Source: a virus
Strand: one strand, 5' to 3'
DNA: 41,166 nucleotides
IMG/VR virus record: IMGVR_UViG_3300032311_000374
Span: 1-41,166 of that record
The translations under genes were made by a program, and so were the position numbers. The notes under the pieces were generated by a model that searched no databases, was not told the origin of the DNA, and saw only the letters and a program-made list of their open reading frames with translations. Of the stretch, positions 24,785 to 33,705 are shown piece after piece (position 1 is the stretch's first letter; each line of letters begins with the position of its first letter).

Positions 24785-25460
24785 TTTTAGGTCTAATTAC
24801 ATGACATTTATGAAATGGATGTATATCATTTGTAATTAAATTATTTTTAAATAAATAATTTCCTAATGTAATATGTGGAATCCATTCATATTCGGTAAAT
24901 GGGTTTGGTAACCCATTAATAAATCTTCCCATTATTTTTTTACTACCACAAAAAAATAAATCATCTGCAACGTATACCATTCCATCTTCTGAAGTATTTG
25001 ATTTACGAATTCTTAATAATTCATTAGAATATAATGTATTTCTATCAAAATCCCAGTCATCTATATCGCTTAAAGATTCGCTCATAGTAAATCCTTTAGC
25101 TAAAATTTGAAACGATAAATCAGTTCTAATTAAACATATTAAATCATACTCTTTGTTAGAATCTTGTAATAATTTGAAACAATTTTTCCAATGAAATATC
25201 ATTTTATTAGAATTTTTAGTTTCGTTTGGAAATATATTTGATTCATCTAAAATTTCATAAACACAATTTGGTATATAATCCGTAATCATATTTGGAGTTA
25301 CTTTAAATTTTTTATACGAATCATCATTTTCATATTTTTGATTAGAAGTATTCCAAGTAGACATATAAAAATCATATTTTGTAAGATTTTGTACTTGTAA
25401 ATGAGTTGTTACAAAATCAAATTCTCTATACATACCTGTTATTAAAAATGCTATTTTCAT
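24777..25460 (-). CDS. Putative glycosyltransferase of the 'SGQxRT' family, divergent member 2
   Basis: The protein has 227 aa. It keeps the family plan in weakened form: KIAFLITGMYRE at 2-13 in place of KIAxCxSGQxRT, YDFYMSTWN at 29-37, LIRTDLSF at 110-117 and DDLFFCGS near residue 166. It has lost the GQ and the RT, so activity could differ. Its ATG overlaps the stop of the SGNH gene upstream (ATGA at 25457-25460), and its 3' end overlaps the convergent plus-strand cassette. It is the last gene of the long minus-strand run that begins beyond 41166. Confidence 0.6.
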   Translation of the reverse strand: MKIAFLITGMYREFDFVTTHLQVQNLTKYDFYMSTWNTSNQKYENDDSYKKFKVTPNMITDYIPNCVYEILDESNIFPNETKNSNKMIFHWKNCFKLLQDSNKEYDLICLIRTDLSFQILAKGFTMSESLSDIDDWDFDRNTLYSNELLRIRKSNTSEDGMVYVADDLFFCGSKKIMGRFINGLPNPFTEYEWIPHITLGNYLFKNNLITNDIHPFHKCHVIRPKIN

Positions 25461-26245
25461 AATGTATGGGATATGTGCTCATAAAATGAATTAGCAAATT
25501 GAATATGCCAATTTTCACCAGGATGTTCACAATCTCTCGCCAATGAATCATTTTTATAACAATTAATTGGTTCAAAAAATGTATTTGGATTTATAGTTGA
25601 ATTTAAATATAATTTTAATTCTTTAAATACATCGTAATAGTATCCAGCAATAGTGTGATAAACTTTTATATTATTAAGTTTTGCAATCGTTTCCACCAAT
25701 GTATATGCTTCCCAAAATATCATTAAATCCTGATAATCGTTTCTTAATTGAATAAATAAAGTATCTTCATCTTCATTTTTCCAAACAATATCAGTAGAAC
25801 GTGCTTGCCTAAATCCACCTACTTTTTTAAACGAACCATCTTCTTTTATATAATCTCTTCTACTAAATCCAGGCCACATTATAAATGTAATATCTGGAGA
25901 AAATTCAGATGAAACAAATTTATGAAAAGTTTTTGCTATAAATGAAGTGGATACCCCATAGTTTCCATAATTAAATAAAGTTCCTTTTCCAATTTTATTT
26001 ACTAATTGAGTTGGCCAAATGTTTTCATTTTTAACACCAATTCCCATAGTCCAAGAACAACCTAATGTTAATATATTGAAATCGGATTTATCTTTTAACG
26101 AATTAGAACGATACCCATGTTCATTCATACTATATATGATAGAACCATCATCAACTGTATCGGTAGCTAATGTTTTTAATTTTTTGTTTGTATATAATTT
26201 ATTTACAAATATATTATTGGATAATATTAAATCTACATCTTTCAT
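25457..26245 (-). CDS. SGNH-hydrolase-like protein 1
   Basis: The protein has 262 aa. LTLGCSWTMGIG at 59-70 is block I of SGNH hydrolases with nucleophile Ser64, where Cys replaces the usual Asp of GDS. GNYGVSTS near 95 suits block II, and FIMWPG near 121 the strand before block III. CEHPGENWH at 239-247 gives the catalytic His in block V. Such enzymes hydrolyse or transfer acyl groups, often O-acetyl on polysaccharides. No signal peptide is seen, so it would act in the cytoplasm or on virion glycan. Coupled at both ends by ATGA overlaps. Confidence 0.7.
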   Translation of the reverse strand: MKDVDLILSNNIFVNKLYTNKKLKTLATDTVDDGSIIYSMNEHGYRSNSLKDKSDFNILTLGCSWTMGIGVKNENIWPTQLVNKIGKGTLFNYGNYGVSTSFIAKTFHKFVSSEFSPDITFIMWPGFSRRDYIKEDGSFKKVGGFRQARSTDIVWKNEDEDTLFIQLRNDYQDLMIFWEAYTLVETIAKLNNIKVYHTIAGYYYDVFKELKLYLNSTINPNTFFEPINCYKNDSLARDCEHPGENWHIQFANSFYEHISHTL

Positions 26246-27660
26246 AATACTTTATATATGAAGTTGCTGAATTCCTTAATTAATTCTTCACCAAATATCT
26301 TTGTTTTATTATAGTTTAATAATGTTCTATGATTGTGTAATAATATTTCTTCCATAGACCAATACCATTCGTGTAATTCTTCTTTACTCATTTTACACAA
26401 CTTATTAATTTCTTTATTAATTAGTTGGATTCTAATAGAATTATCAGTTTCAGTATCATAGCTTTCATCTATAAATCCTTCAAATGTTTTAAATCCTAAT
26501 TCTTTTAATAATTTTAAAGCGCCTGGAAATGCTACAAATATAAATGGTTGAAAATTTATTAACGGCTTAAATACTTTTTCAGTTAAAGATTTACAATCGG
26601 TATGTATGAATGTTTCAAAGCATATTTCAAAATAGGAATCAATGTGTGGTTTAAATTCATTATCAGTCCAAGCATTAACTTTATCATACTCTGCATTTTT
26701 CTCACTTTTTAATAAATGAGGAGCGGTATCATACATATTTTTTACTTTACCTAAATGTAAATCTTCTAACTTATATCTTTCAAGTATATGCCCAACTTGT
26801 ATTGTATTATATCCATTTGGTGATAAAAATGACCAATCACCAAATTGTAGTAAATCATCGCTTACCATTTTATATAAAACTGCTAATCTATGTTCTCTCG
26901 CGTTTCTGATTTTCATTAGAAAATGATTATCTCGTATTGTATCTTTTGTATTATAGAAATCAGTTTCAGTCATACATACTCCGATTTTTCGTTGAATACA
27001 ATCGTTGTAATACCAAGAACTATGGTCTAAACAAAATGGTAAATTTCTAACTGCTAATTTTCTTTCATTTTCTGGAAAATAACTTTCATATAATTCTTTA
27101 GCATTAAAACTATTTATTCCCATTATAATACTACCATCTGGTATACCACTTCCATTTAAAGATGTATGTATATCTAAATATGTAGCTTTATCTACAAATG
27201 GCTCCATAGAGTAATCTATAAAAATTTTACATCTTTTATGTAAAATAGATTCCATTGCTTTTTTAGAAATAAATTTCCAAAAATGTTCTCCTTGCATTTT
27301 TTTAGAATGGCCTGGGTTTATTCCCGTAAATTCCCCTAATACTGCATTTGGTTTTATTGGATATATAAACCCATTTGAATTTCTTTGAGTAAAATATAAA
27401 GCATTTTCCGTATAATCTATCACATTACCATAAACTTGTGCTTGATAAAAATAACCTGTTGCTGAATTGGGCATACTGCCCAATTGTCCATCAAACATAT
27501 CACCTAATGAAATATATTGTTCAAAAGCAGTTGCATTTTGAGCTTTTAATGAATGCATTGATGCCATATAGTTTATAATTCCCAATTCAGTCATAGTTGC
27601 GTTTGGCAATATAAATGTTGGAAATATATAATCAAATGCAAAGTTAATTTTATGTTTCAT
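26242..27660 (-). CDS. Putative glycosyltransferase of the 'TEK[TV]' type
   Basis: The protein has 472 aa. The recognisable part is C-terminal: LTEKVFKPLINFQPFIFVAF at 359-378, PGALKLLKELGFKTF at 379-393 and FIDESYD at 396-402. This arrangement (TEKxFKP, QPF, then GFKTF...IDESYD) recurs in phage and bacterial proteins annotated as glycosyltransferases and resembles the acceptor/donor end of GT10/GT47-like folds. The N-terminal 250 residues show no clear domain, although ATG and overlaps are regular. It lies between SGNH genes, with an ATGA overlap to the next. The donor and acceptor are not readable. Confidence 0.65.
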   Translation of the reverse strand: MKHKINFAFDYIFPTFILPNATMTELGIINYMASMHSLKAQNATAFEQYISLGDMFDGQLGSMPNSATGYFYQAQVYGNVIDYTENALYFTQRNSNGFIYPIKPNAVLGEFTGINPGHSKKMQGEHFWKFISKKAMESILHKRCKIFIDYSMEPFVDKATYLDIHTSLNGSGIPDGSIIMGINSFNAKELYESYFPENERKLAVRNLPFCLDHSSWYYNDCIQRKIGVCMTETDFYNTKDTIRDNHFLMKIRNAREHRLAVLYKMVSDDLLQFGDWSFLSPNGYNTIQVGHILERYKLEDLHLGKVKNMYDTAPHLLKSEKNAEYDKVNAWTDNEFKPHIDSYFEICFETFIHTDCKSLTEKVFKPLINFQPFIFVAFPGALKLLKELGFKTFEGFIDESYDTETDNSIRIQLINKEINKLCKMSKEELHEWYWSMEEILLHNHRTLLNYNKTKIFGEELIKEFSNFIYKVL

Positions 27661-27661
27661 A

Positions 27662-28453
27662 TTAGAATGTTAAACTATGGTATACTTTATTGTATTTTTG
27701 GGCAAATTTAGAAACAAATGATTCGGCTTGTTGTTTCATATTATTTTTTACATAAATGGATTCGGCATATTCATATCTTCGTTTTGATATGGGTGTATCA
27801 AATTCCGGAAACTTTTCTTTCATGTAAGTATAATGTATTAATTGAGTTGGATGCGAATCGGTATATCCCTCATCTTCATAGTAATAAAAATCATCAGGAT
27901 ATTGAAAATTCCTATTTTGCCATGTCTGCATTGATTCCGAATCATCTAATAAATTTTCAAATTCTTTTTCCATTTTAATAGATAATCTATTATATAACGT
28001 ATCATCAAAATTTCCATTATTAAAGATTGCATTTACTCCTAATAGTAATTTATGCTTTATTCCTTTTAATGTTAAAATTTGTTTTATAGTATTAATTGCT
28101 ATCCAAGAATTATAAATTCCTTGGTCTTCTGTCCACATATTATTTACAAATTCTTTAAAATGCGCAGGATTATTAAATACACTTCCCGAACAATTCCATC
28201 CGTATTTATTAAAAAATGAAAATCTACTAAAAGATGTGAACATTACAACTATATAATCATCTTTTGAATTAAAATTATATCGTGTATCTGCTTCTATAAA
28301 TTTATTTAATACATAAGTGTTACAAGCCCCACCTCTTCCAAAATTATAAAATTCATTGAAATTTGCACCTAAATAATCAGCCCATGTACCGGTAATATGA
28401 CCGGTAAAAGAGCATCCAAACGTAAAGCATCTATTGTGAGTTGCACCAATCAT
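27662..28453 (-). CDS. SGNH-hydrolase-like protein 2
   Basis: The protein has 263 aa. FTFGCSFTGH at 10-19 is block I with Ser15 as nucleophile (GCS in place of GDS). YNFGRGGACNTYVL near 36-49 resembles block II with its Gly, and YTDSHPTQLIH near 210-220 supplies the Asp-x-x-His-like dyad. It has the same GCS[FW]T variant as 25457 and 30106, so these three are closer to each other than to 28431 and 29231. It overlaps the next gene upstream (28431) by 23 bases. Acyl esterase or transferase activity on a glycan is likely from family and context. Confidence 0.7.
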   Translation of the reverse strand: MIGATHNRCFTFGCSFTGHITGTWADYLGANFNEFYNFGRGGACNTYVLNKFIEADTRYNFNSKDDYIVVMFTSFSRFSFFNKYGWNCSGSVFNNPAHFKEFVNNMWTEDQGIYNSWIAINTIKQILTLKGIKHKLLLGVNAIFNNGNFDDTLYNRLSIKMEKEFENLLDDSESMQTWQNRNFQYPDDFYYYEDEGYTDSHPTQLIHYTYMKEKFPEFDTPISKRRYEYAESIYVKNNMKQQAESFVSKFAQKYNKVYHSLTF

Positions 28454-29231
28454 TTTGTTTAATTTTTTTTAATACAGTTTCATACACAACTCGTTGTCCC
28501 TCCGCCGATGTATGTAGTGTGTTTAAATCATCAGGATATTTTTCGGATAATGTATACCAATCTACATTTACTAAATTTTCTTTTGGAACATACATAGTAA
28601 ACTCACCATCGGATGTTAGTATTAAATGATTTATTCCTTTACTTTTTAATAAGTTATGAGCCATTACAGTCAATCCCATATCCGATTGTCTTTGTATTTG
28701 GTCATCAAATATTTCTGCGTAGAAATTTCTAAGCAATGTCATACGTTCTGCTCTTTCTTTTTTAAACTTAGCAAAATAATCACCGGCTCCTCTTTTTTGC
28801 GTTAATACATTATCAACATAATCAACTACTCCATAGTAATTTTCAGTAAACATCTGTCCTTTATATTGTGGGTCATCTTTCATAGGATTTTCTAAAAGAT
28901 ATGGATAAGTATCTTTTCCATATGGAGGATATTGGTGATAATTTACATTAGATAAGTGTATATGATTATGAACGGGTTCTACATTTTCAGGAAACCAATC
29001 AACTCTATTGTAAGATGTTACACCTATACAAAGTAAATCTATATCAGGGTTTTTTTCAATTGCATATTTTACTTGCAATAAAATAGATAAATTTGTACTT
29101 GAACCTTTTGAATAATTTACAATATCTTTACCCAATTCTTTTGATAATAACGAACCATATGGTTCATTTTTTAAATCATGACAACCAATCCCAATACTGA
29201 ATGAATCGCCACATATAACTACTTTACCCAT
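28431..29231 (-). CDS. SGNH-hydrolase-like protein 3
   Basis: The protein has 266 aa. VVICGDSFSIGIGC at 4-17 is a canonical GDS block I with Ser10 as nucleophile. NYSKGSSTNLS near 38-48 fits block II, CIGVTSYNRVDWF near 67-79 the central strand, and LHTSAEGQRVVYE near 241-253 the last block with a His. Unlike its two GCS neighbours it keeps the Asp. The TAATG junction at 29229-29233 couples it to the next SGNH gene. A role in esterifying or de-esterifying the phage-made glycan is inferred from family and clustering. Confidence 0.7.
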   Translation of the reverse strand: MGKVVICGDSFSIGIGCHDLKNEPYGSLLSKELGKDIVNYSKGSSTNLSILLQVKYAIEKNPDIDLLCIGVTSYNRVDWFPENVEPVHNHIHLSNVNYHQYPPYGKDTYPYLLENPMKDDPQYKGQMFTENYYGVVDYVDNVLTQKRGAGDYFAKFKKERAERMTLLRNFYAEIFDDQIQRQSDMGLTVMAHNLLKSKGINHLILTSDGEFTMYVPKENLVNVDWYTLSEKYPDDLNTLHTSAEGQRVVYETVLKKIKQNDWCNSQ

Positions 29232-30106
29232 TATAATAAATTATTTGTTTCTATGTAATTTTTAAGTTCTTTTGCCCAAACCATATGCGATTGTGGCGAA
29301 GGATGCCATCCATAATATACAGGCTCTACATTTGATTTTTCCATAAATCTTTTAAATGTATTATCGGGTTGGTCTTTTTTATAAAAACGAATTGGGTCAA
29401 CTGTATCCCATGCTGAAACGTACTCATTTTGATAAACGTGTCTACCTTTATGTGTAGATATTTGATGCGGCGAACCATGTAAATTTAATCCAATCAATTC
29501 ATTTCTAACATCTAAATCATTCCAATCTTGTGGATTTTTACCAGGTGTTTGATAGAATGAATTATAACACATCCATTTTATATTATGTGCATTACAAAAG
29601 TTTTGTAATTGTAATACATTCATTACATATCTCGGTAAATATTCTTCCGGATTCCATAAATATGTTACATAAAAATCCCAAAATTCTTTTTGTTGAGGCG
29701 CATCAAAGTGTTGTACTTGTGGCCATAATCTAAACTTAGAATTAATCTTATCATCTTTATACCAAAAATGATTTCTTTCGGGCGATGACCATCCGATTAT
29801 TACAAATAAATTATCAGTAGGGATTTTTTTAGCTAAATAATTTGAACTTATATATGTTATAGTTCTATTTACAATAGTACCATTATCATCGGCAGGCCAA
29901 GCTAAATTAGTAACTTCCGCATCCATTATTTTAGCTAAATGCGTTGTGAATATTTTTGGAATTCTATACTCATCGTTTTCTTCCATCCAATCATATTTGC
30001 CAGGATGAATTGTACCATCGTATCTTTTACTAATTTCTGGGTCAGCTATTTCTGAACCGAATACCCAAGAATCCCCATCACAAATTATTTTTAATTTTTT
30101 TTCCAT
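29231..30106 (-). CDS. SGNH-hydrolase-like protein 4
   Basis: The protein has 291 aa. IICDGDSWVFGSE at 8-20 is block I (GDSW, nucleophile Ser13). NLAWPADDNGTI near 68-79 occupies block II, VIIGWSSPERNHFW near 98-111 is a strand with a conserved Trp, and YYGWHPSPQSH at 264-274 carries the catalytic-His block. It is the longest of the five, with an aromatic insertion (residues 110-170) rich in Trp, Phe and Tyr, perhaps for binding sugar rings. TAATG junctions couple it at both ends. Confidence 0.7.
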   Translation of the reverse strand: MEKKLKIICDGDSWVFGSEIADPEISKRYDGTIHPGKYDWMEENDEYRIPKIFTTHLAKIMDAEVTNLAWPADDNGTIVNRTITYISSNYLAKKIPTDNLFVIIGWSSPERNHFWYKDDKINSKFRLWPQVQHFDAPQQKEFWDFYVTYLWNPEEYLPRYVMNVLQLQNFCNAHNIKWMCYNSFYQTPGKNPQDWNDLDVRNELIGLNLHGSPHQISTHKGRHVYQNEYVSAWDTVDPIRFYKKDQPDNTFKRFMEKSNVEPVYYGWHPSPQSHMVWAKELKNYIETNNLL

Positions 30107-30750
30107 TATATAATTTTAGTTAAAATTTTATACATAGTATCCGAAAAATCTCTATGTCCATTAAACGACCAATGCGCATCTTTAATTACACCATCAGTTT
30201 GCATTTGTATTGTTTCATATTTTGTATAATAATCCAATACATCCCATTGAACAGTTCGTTTTACACCTCTATATTTAAATAATTTTTGAAAAAAATCAAA
30301 TCGATTATTAATTCTTAAATCATTTGATTCGCCATCTATACACCACATTGTATATAAAATTGCTTCAACTTCTTTTTTAGTATAACCTTGATTTAATAAA
30401 GCTTCCGTAGATGCTGGAGTAATTGTTAAAAAACTTTTATCTCTATTCATATATGGTTCTAACTTATCACGTCGATATCCTATATCTATCCTATGTGTAA
30501 ATGTTTTTTGAATTATTACAATATCGCCTGAATCAATCATATCAAATGAGTTAATCATAGAATCTAAGATTTTATCATTTGAATATGCACCCATACCATA
30601 ATTGTATAATTTAAAACCAAGTTTTTTAGCTATAATTTCAGGCCAAATTAAATCATCTTCATTTTTATAATATTGAGTATAATATTCATTTACAGGTAAG
30701 CACCCATTTCCATGTGTAAAAGAACATCCGTATACAAATAAGTTATTCAT
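30106..30750 (-). CDS. SGNH-hydrolase-like protein 5
   Basis: The protein has 214 aa, the shortest of the five. LFVYGCSFTHGNGC at 4-17 is block I with Ser10 (GCS variant). YNYGMGAYSNDKIL near 53-66 fits block II and IVIIQKTFTHRID near 78-90 the strand before block III. DAHWSFNGH at 191-199 gives the C-terminal His. It overlaps the preceding putative glycosyltransferase gene by eight bases. Like the others it lacks a signal peptide. Confidence 0.7.
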   Translation of the reverse strand: MNNLFVYGCSFTHGNGCLPVNEYYTQYYKNEDDLIWPEIIAKKLGFKLYNYGMGAYSNDKILDSMINSFDMIDSGDIVIIQKTFTHRIDIGYRRDKLEPYMNRDKSFLTITPASTEALLNQGYTKKEVEAILYTMWCIDGESNDLRINNRFDFFQKLFKYRGVKRTVQWDVLDYYTKYETIQMQTDGVIKDAHWSFNGHRDFSDTMYKILTKII

Positions 30751-31996
30751 TGTTTAATATAAATTTTATTAGTTTTTCATTATTATATGGTTTAACCAAA
30801 TATTCCATAAATAAATTATAATTATTTTGCATCTTATCACTATATAATGATTTTAATTCTAATTGAGTTTTATCTAAATCGGAATTATTATTTTTATACA
30901 ATTCTAAAATATATTCTATACTTTTAAATATTGAATTTTTCATATTTTCTGAAGCCTCATCTATAAATTTAGTTTTTGAAAAATCAAAAAATTCTGAATT
31001 TAAAAACCAAAATCCCATTTCATGCAATTCTATAAAATTAAATGGATTCATATCCATAATAAATGGAATATCCATTTTAGAATATAAAATTGCTTTTAAT
31101 GTTTTTTCCGTAATATATTGTCTATTTAAACTTTGATATGGAAATATAAATTCTTCAAAATTTGTAGTTTCAAATCCAAATGCACATACGGATGTTATAT
31201 AATCTAAATAAGATGTAGTGTGACATTTACTATCCCAAACAGGTGTATGTAGGCAATTAAATTTTGTAAAAAAATCAGGTCTTTTTGATTCTTTATATAT
31301 TTCTAATAAATTAGTATCTACATTTTTATTTATAAATTCAGTTTGAATATTTTTATACATTTCATCTCTTGATACTTTATAATTTTTCTTTAAATACATT
31401 CCAATTAAATTTTGTTTTTTAACATCCAATTTATTGTATGGATAAAAATCAAAACCATATTGATAGTATGAATATATTAAATTTAAAAATGGCTCATAAT
31501 AAAAATTATTATTATTATAACTTATATTACTGCATGATATTACTTTTTTATCTTTTAGAAAATTTCTTAATGTATTATTTCTTGTATGAATAGCTTCACT
31601 TACATTTAAATAAATTACTTCTAAAATGTTTTTATCTATATTTGTAAAATCATTTTTTTCAACACCTTCTATAAATAACCTTCTAGCAAATAAAAATACT
31701 TTATCATACCCTTCTTGTTGAGTTTGTTCTTTTGCAAATTGTATGTATGCATTTATATCTTCATATGATTGTACTACAAATTTAAAATCAATTTCAGTAT
31801 TTTCAAATTTAAATTTATAAAATTTATCAATGTTTTCTAATGTTTGTGATTCTTGTTCATACCATCTTTGAATTGGTATTTGTGGCGTATCATTTGGATT
31901 TATTTCAGCAACCCCTCTTTCTACAATATACGGCATAAAATATGATAACATCATACCATCTATTAAACTATTTGCTATAAATAAAACTTTTTTCAT
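30743..31996 (-). CDS. Putative glycosyltransferase of the 'TEK[TV]' type, second copy
   Basis: The protein has 417 aa. YITEKTLKAILYSKMDIPFI at 294-313 followed by FNFIELHEMGFWFLNSEFFD is the same C-terminal plan as the gene at 26242 (TEKxxK, P-F, GF...), but with F-W-F-L in place of K-T-F. The N-terminal half begins KKVLFIANSLIDG, a Rossmann-like strand-loop, and includes a VFLFARRLFIEGV strand. Amino-acid composition is dominated by Lys, Asn, Ile, Phe and Tyr, in line with very AT-rich DNA. TAATG with the next gene upstream, and an eight-base overlap downstream, keep it in the run. The family is tentative. Confidence 0.6.
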   Translation of the reverse strand: MKKVLFIANSLIDGMMLSYFMPYIVERGVAEINPNDTPQIPIQRWYEQESQTLENIDKFYKFKFENTEIDFKFVVQSYEDINAYIQFAKEQTQQEGYDKVFLFARRLFIEGVEKNDFTNIDKNILEVIYLNVSEAIHTRNNTLRNFLKDKKVISCSNISYNNNNFYYEPFLNLIYSYYQYGFDFYPYNKLDVKKQNLIGMYLKKNYKVSRDEMYKNIQTEFINKNVDTNLLEIYKESKRPDFFTKFNCLHTPVWDSKCHTTSYLDYITSVCAFGFETTNFEEFIFPYQSLNRQYITEKTLKAILYSKMDIPFIMDMNPFNFIELHEMGFWFLNSEFFDFSKTKFIDEASENMKNSIFKSIEYILELYKNNNSDLDKTQLELKSLYSDKMQNNYNLFMEYLVKPYNNEKLIKFILNNE

Positions 31997-32913
31997 TATA
32001 TAAGTCTGTTTCCTTTCATCGCGGCTTCCTTTTTTCTAGCTTCCTCCATCCCATATCCATTATAATACCAATCGCTATGTAATTCTTGTATTTCTTTCCA
32101 ATCATTTATACTATGTAATCCCTTTTCTTCTGCTACCTTTCTAACAACATAATATGGATTAGCATGGTCTGCATATGGGTGAATATTCCAATTAGTAAGG
32201 TATTTATATAATAATGTACCCGGTCCATAATAATATTCTGGATTATCTACAAATTCTTTCTTTTGTTGTTGTGCCAATCCTTTATCCATTATATCTCTAT
32301 ACCAAAAATAAATATTTGATATTAAATCCATTGTAGGTGAATCTGCGTAATAAAATACATCATCAAAACAGCTTTGATTAAATTCAGTTGGAAATCTCGT
32401 TGGAGTTGGAGAAGATGCGTATGCTGTCAAAGGTCTTAAAACGTGTGGGTGTAGTTTAGAAATTGGTTCTCCGTATCTATTTATACCTTCTTGTGGAAAA
32501 TTTATATCTAATCTGCTTTTTACAACCATATCGTATGATATATTGTTTTCCAATTCATATTTTCGTTTTAAATTAACACTTCTCATAAAACTATAAAATA
32601 ATCCAGACCAAGCGTGTAAATGCTTTGATGCATCATATTTTTCGTATTCCATTGCGGCTGGTATAAATGTTAATTTAATATCTTCTTCTTCGGATGGATT
32701 TTCAATTTTATAATCTTTATTTTGCCATCTTGGTTCATTTTTATCTCTGTAACTATTCGTATCCCAAGTATGTATAAAATAATCTACACTAACTCTAATA
32801 TTTCTTTCAACACATATTTTTGTATTAAAAAAGTTTAAAATATTATCACTTGCGGTTTTCCAAGTTCTTGGTTGACCACTTAAACAAACTGCTATTTTAA
32901 ATAATTTATTCAT
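31996..32913 (-). CDS. Putative glycosyltransferase of the 'SGQxRT' family, member 3
   Basis: The protein has 305 aa. KIAVCLSGQPRTWK at 6-19, VDYFIHTWDTN at 43-53, VVKSRLDINF at 130-139 and DDVFYYADS at 184-192 are the family marks in full. It is the first of three tandem copies when read from the low-coordinate end; the pair with 32917 is closest (SGQPRTW, DYFIHTWD, F-Y-A-D-S shared). A C-terminal extension (Asp/Tyr-rich, ending KKEAAMKGNRLI) is unique. TAATG overlap with the glycosyltransferase at 30743. Confidence 0.65.
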   Translation of the reverse strand: MNKLFKIAVCLSGQPRTWKTASDNILNFFNTKICVERNIRVSVDYFIHTWDTNSYRDKNEPRWQNKDYKIENPSEEEDIKLTFIPAAMEYEKYDASKHLHAWSGLFYSFMRSVNLKRKYELENNISYDMVVKSRLDINFPQEGINRYGEPISKLHPHVLRPLTAYASSPTPTRFPTEFNQSCFDDVFYYADSPTMDLISNIYFWYRDIMDKGLAQQQKKEFVDNPEYYYGPGTLLYKYLTNWNIHPYADHANPYYVVRKVAEEKGLHSINDWKEIQELHSDWYYNGYGMEEARKKEAAMKGNRLI

Positions 32914-33702
32914 ATATTATCGTCTTACTTCTGGGTCTATTTTTACTTTGGATGTACCAATATGAAACATTCTTGCAAAATATACAAACATTTCTTCCAA
33001 TTTTACATCAGGTTTAAATATAAATGGGTCTAATTGTGGTAACCAATTATACATAGATGATATTATATCATATGTTTCTGAATCAGCGTAAAAGAAGATA
33101 TCACCAATTGCATCATAAGGCATTTCTTCAGTAGTATACCCATGACATGAAAAAATTGTTTTTGGTCTTGGTTTAGAAAATTCAAATGATAATATTCTTC
33201 TATTTAATTCATTGAAATACAAATCGGGTCGTAATCTAACACACATATCATATTTAAATTCATTATCCAATTCGTATTGTCGTTTTAAATGCCCAGCCAT
33301 CATTATACCATATAATTGACTTGATGCCCAGCTTAATGGGCACCATTGCACACTATTTGTTCTAAATTGAGTTCTAATATCTAAACTATCCTTTGTAGAT
33401 AAACTTTTAGCTTCACTTTCAATTAAAAATTCTTTTGGTTGAATTGTTTTAATATAATCGAGAATTTCATCGGATGTTTGATAATCGGCAGGTGGTGCTA
33501 TAAATCCATCCATACCCCATCTTTCTCTCGTCCATACTGAATATGGTTTGCTATTAAAATCCCAAGTATGAATAAAATAATCAACTTCAATATCTTCTTC
33601 TCTTAAATTTTCATTTCTTTTTAAATCCTTAAAAAGTAAATTCCAACTATCATAACATTGCCTCCAAGTTCTTGGTTGTCCACTTAAACAAACTGCTATT
33701 TT
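32860..33702 (-). repeat. 39-base near-identical repeat at the 5' ends of two tandem SGQ genes
   Basis: Bases 32860-32898 and 33664-33702 are the same over 39 positions except one (A/T at the 16th). They encode the shared KIAVCLSGQPRTW segment. Codon-for-codon identity over this length, in genes otherwise diverged, suggests recent duplication or gene conversion rather than protein-level constraint alone. The corresponding starts of 33702-34607 and 20388-21116 are visibly similar but less so. Confidence 0.8.
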
Positions 33703-33705
33703 CAT
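32917..33705 (-). CDS. Putative glycosyltransferase of the 'SGQxRT' family, member 4
   Basis: The protein has 262 aa. KIAVCLSGQPRTWR at 2-15, VDYFIHTWDFN at 41-51, CVRLRPDLYF at 155-164 and GDIFFYADSE at 201-210 match member 3 closely. A Trp/Cys-rich WCPLSWASSQLYG at 121-133 precedes a KRQYELDNEF also found in members 3 and 5 (KRKYELENN, KQQYELDNKF). The 5' end of the gene is nearly identical in DNA to that of member 3 over 39 bases. It overlaps the next member by an ATGA. Confidence 0.65.
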   Translation of the reverse strand: MKIAVCLSGQPRTWRQCYDSWNLLFKDLKRNENLREEDIEVDYFIHTWDFNSKPYSVWTRERWGMDGFIAPPADYQTSDEILDYIKTIQPKEFLIESEAKSLSTKDSLDIRTQFRTNSVQWCPLSWASSQLYGIMMAGHLKRQYELDNEFKYDMCVRLRPDLYFNELNRRILSFEFSKPRPKTIFSCHGYTTEEMPYDAIGDIFFYADSETYDIISSMYNWLPQLDPFIFKPDVKLEEMFVYFARMFHIGTSKVKIDPEVRR

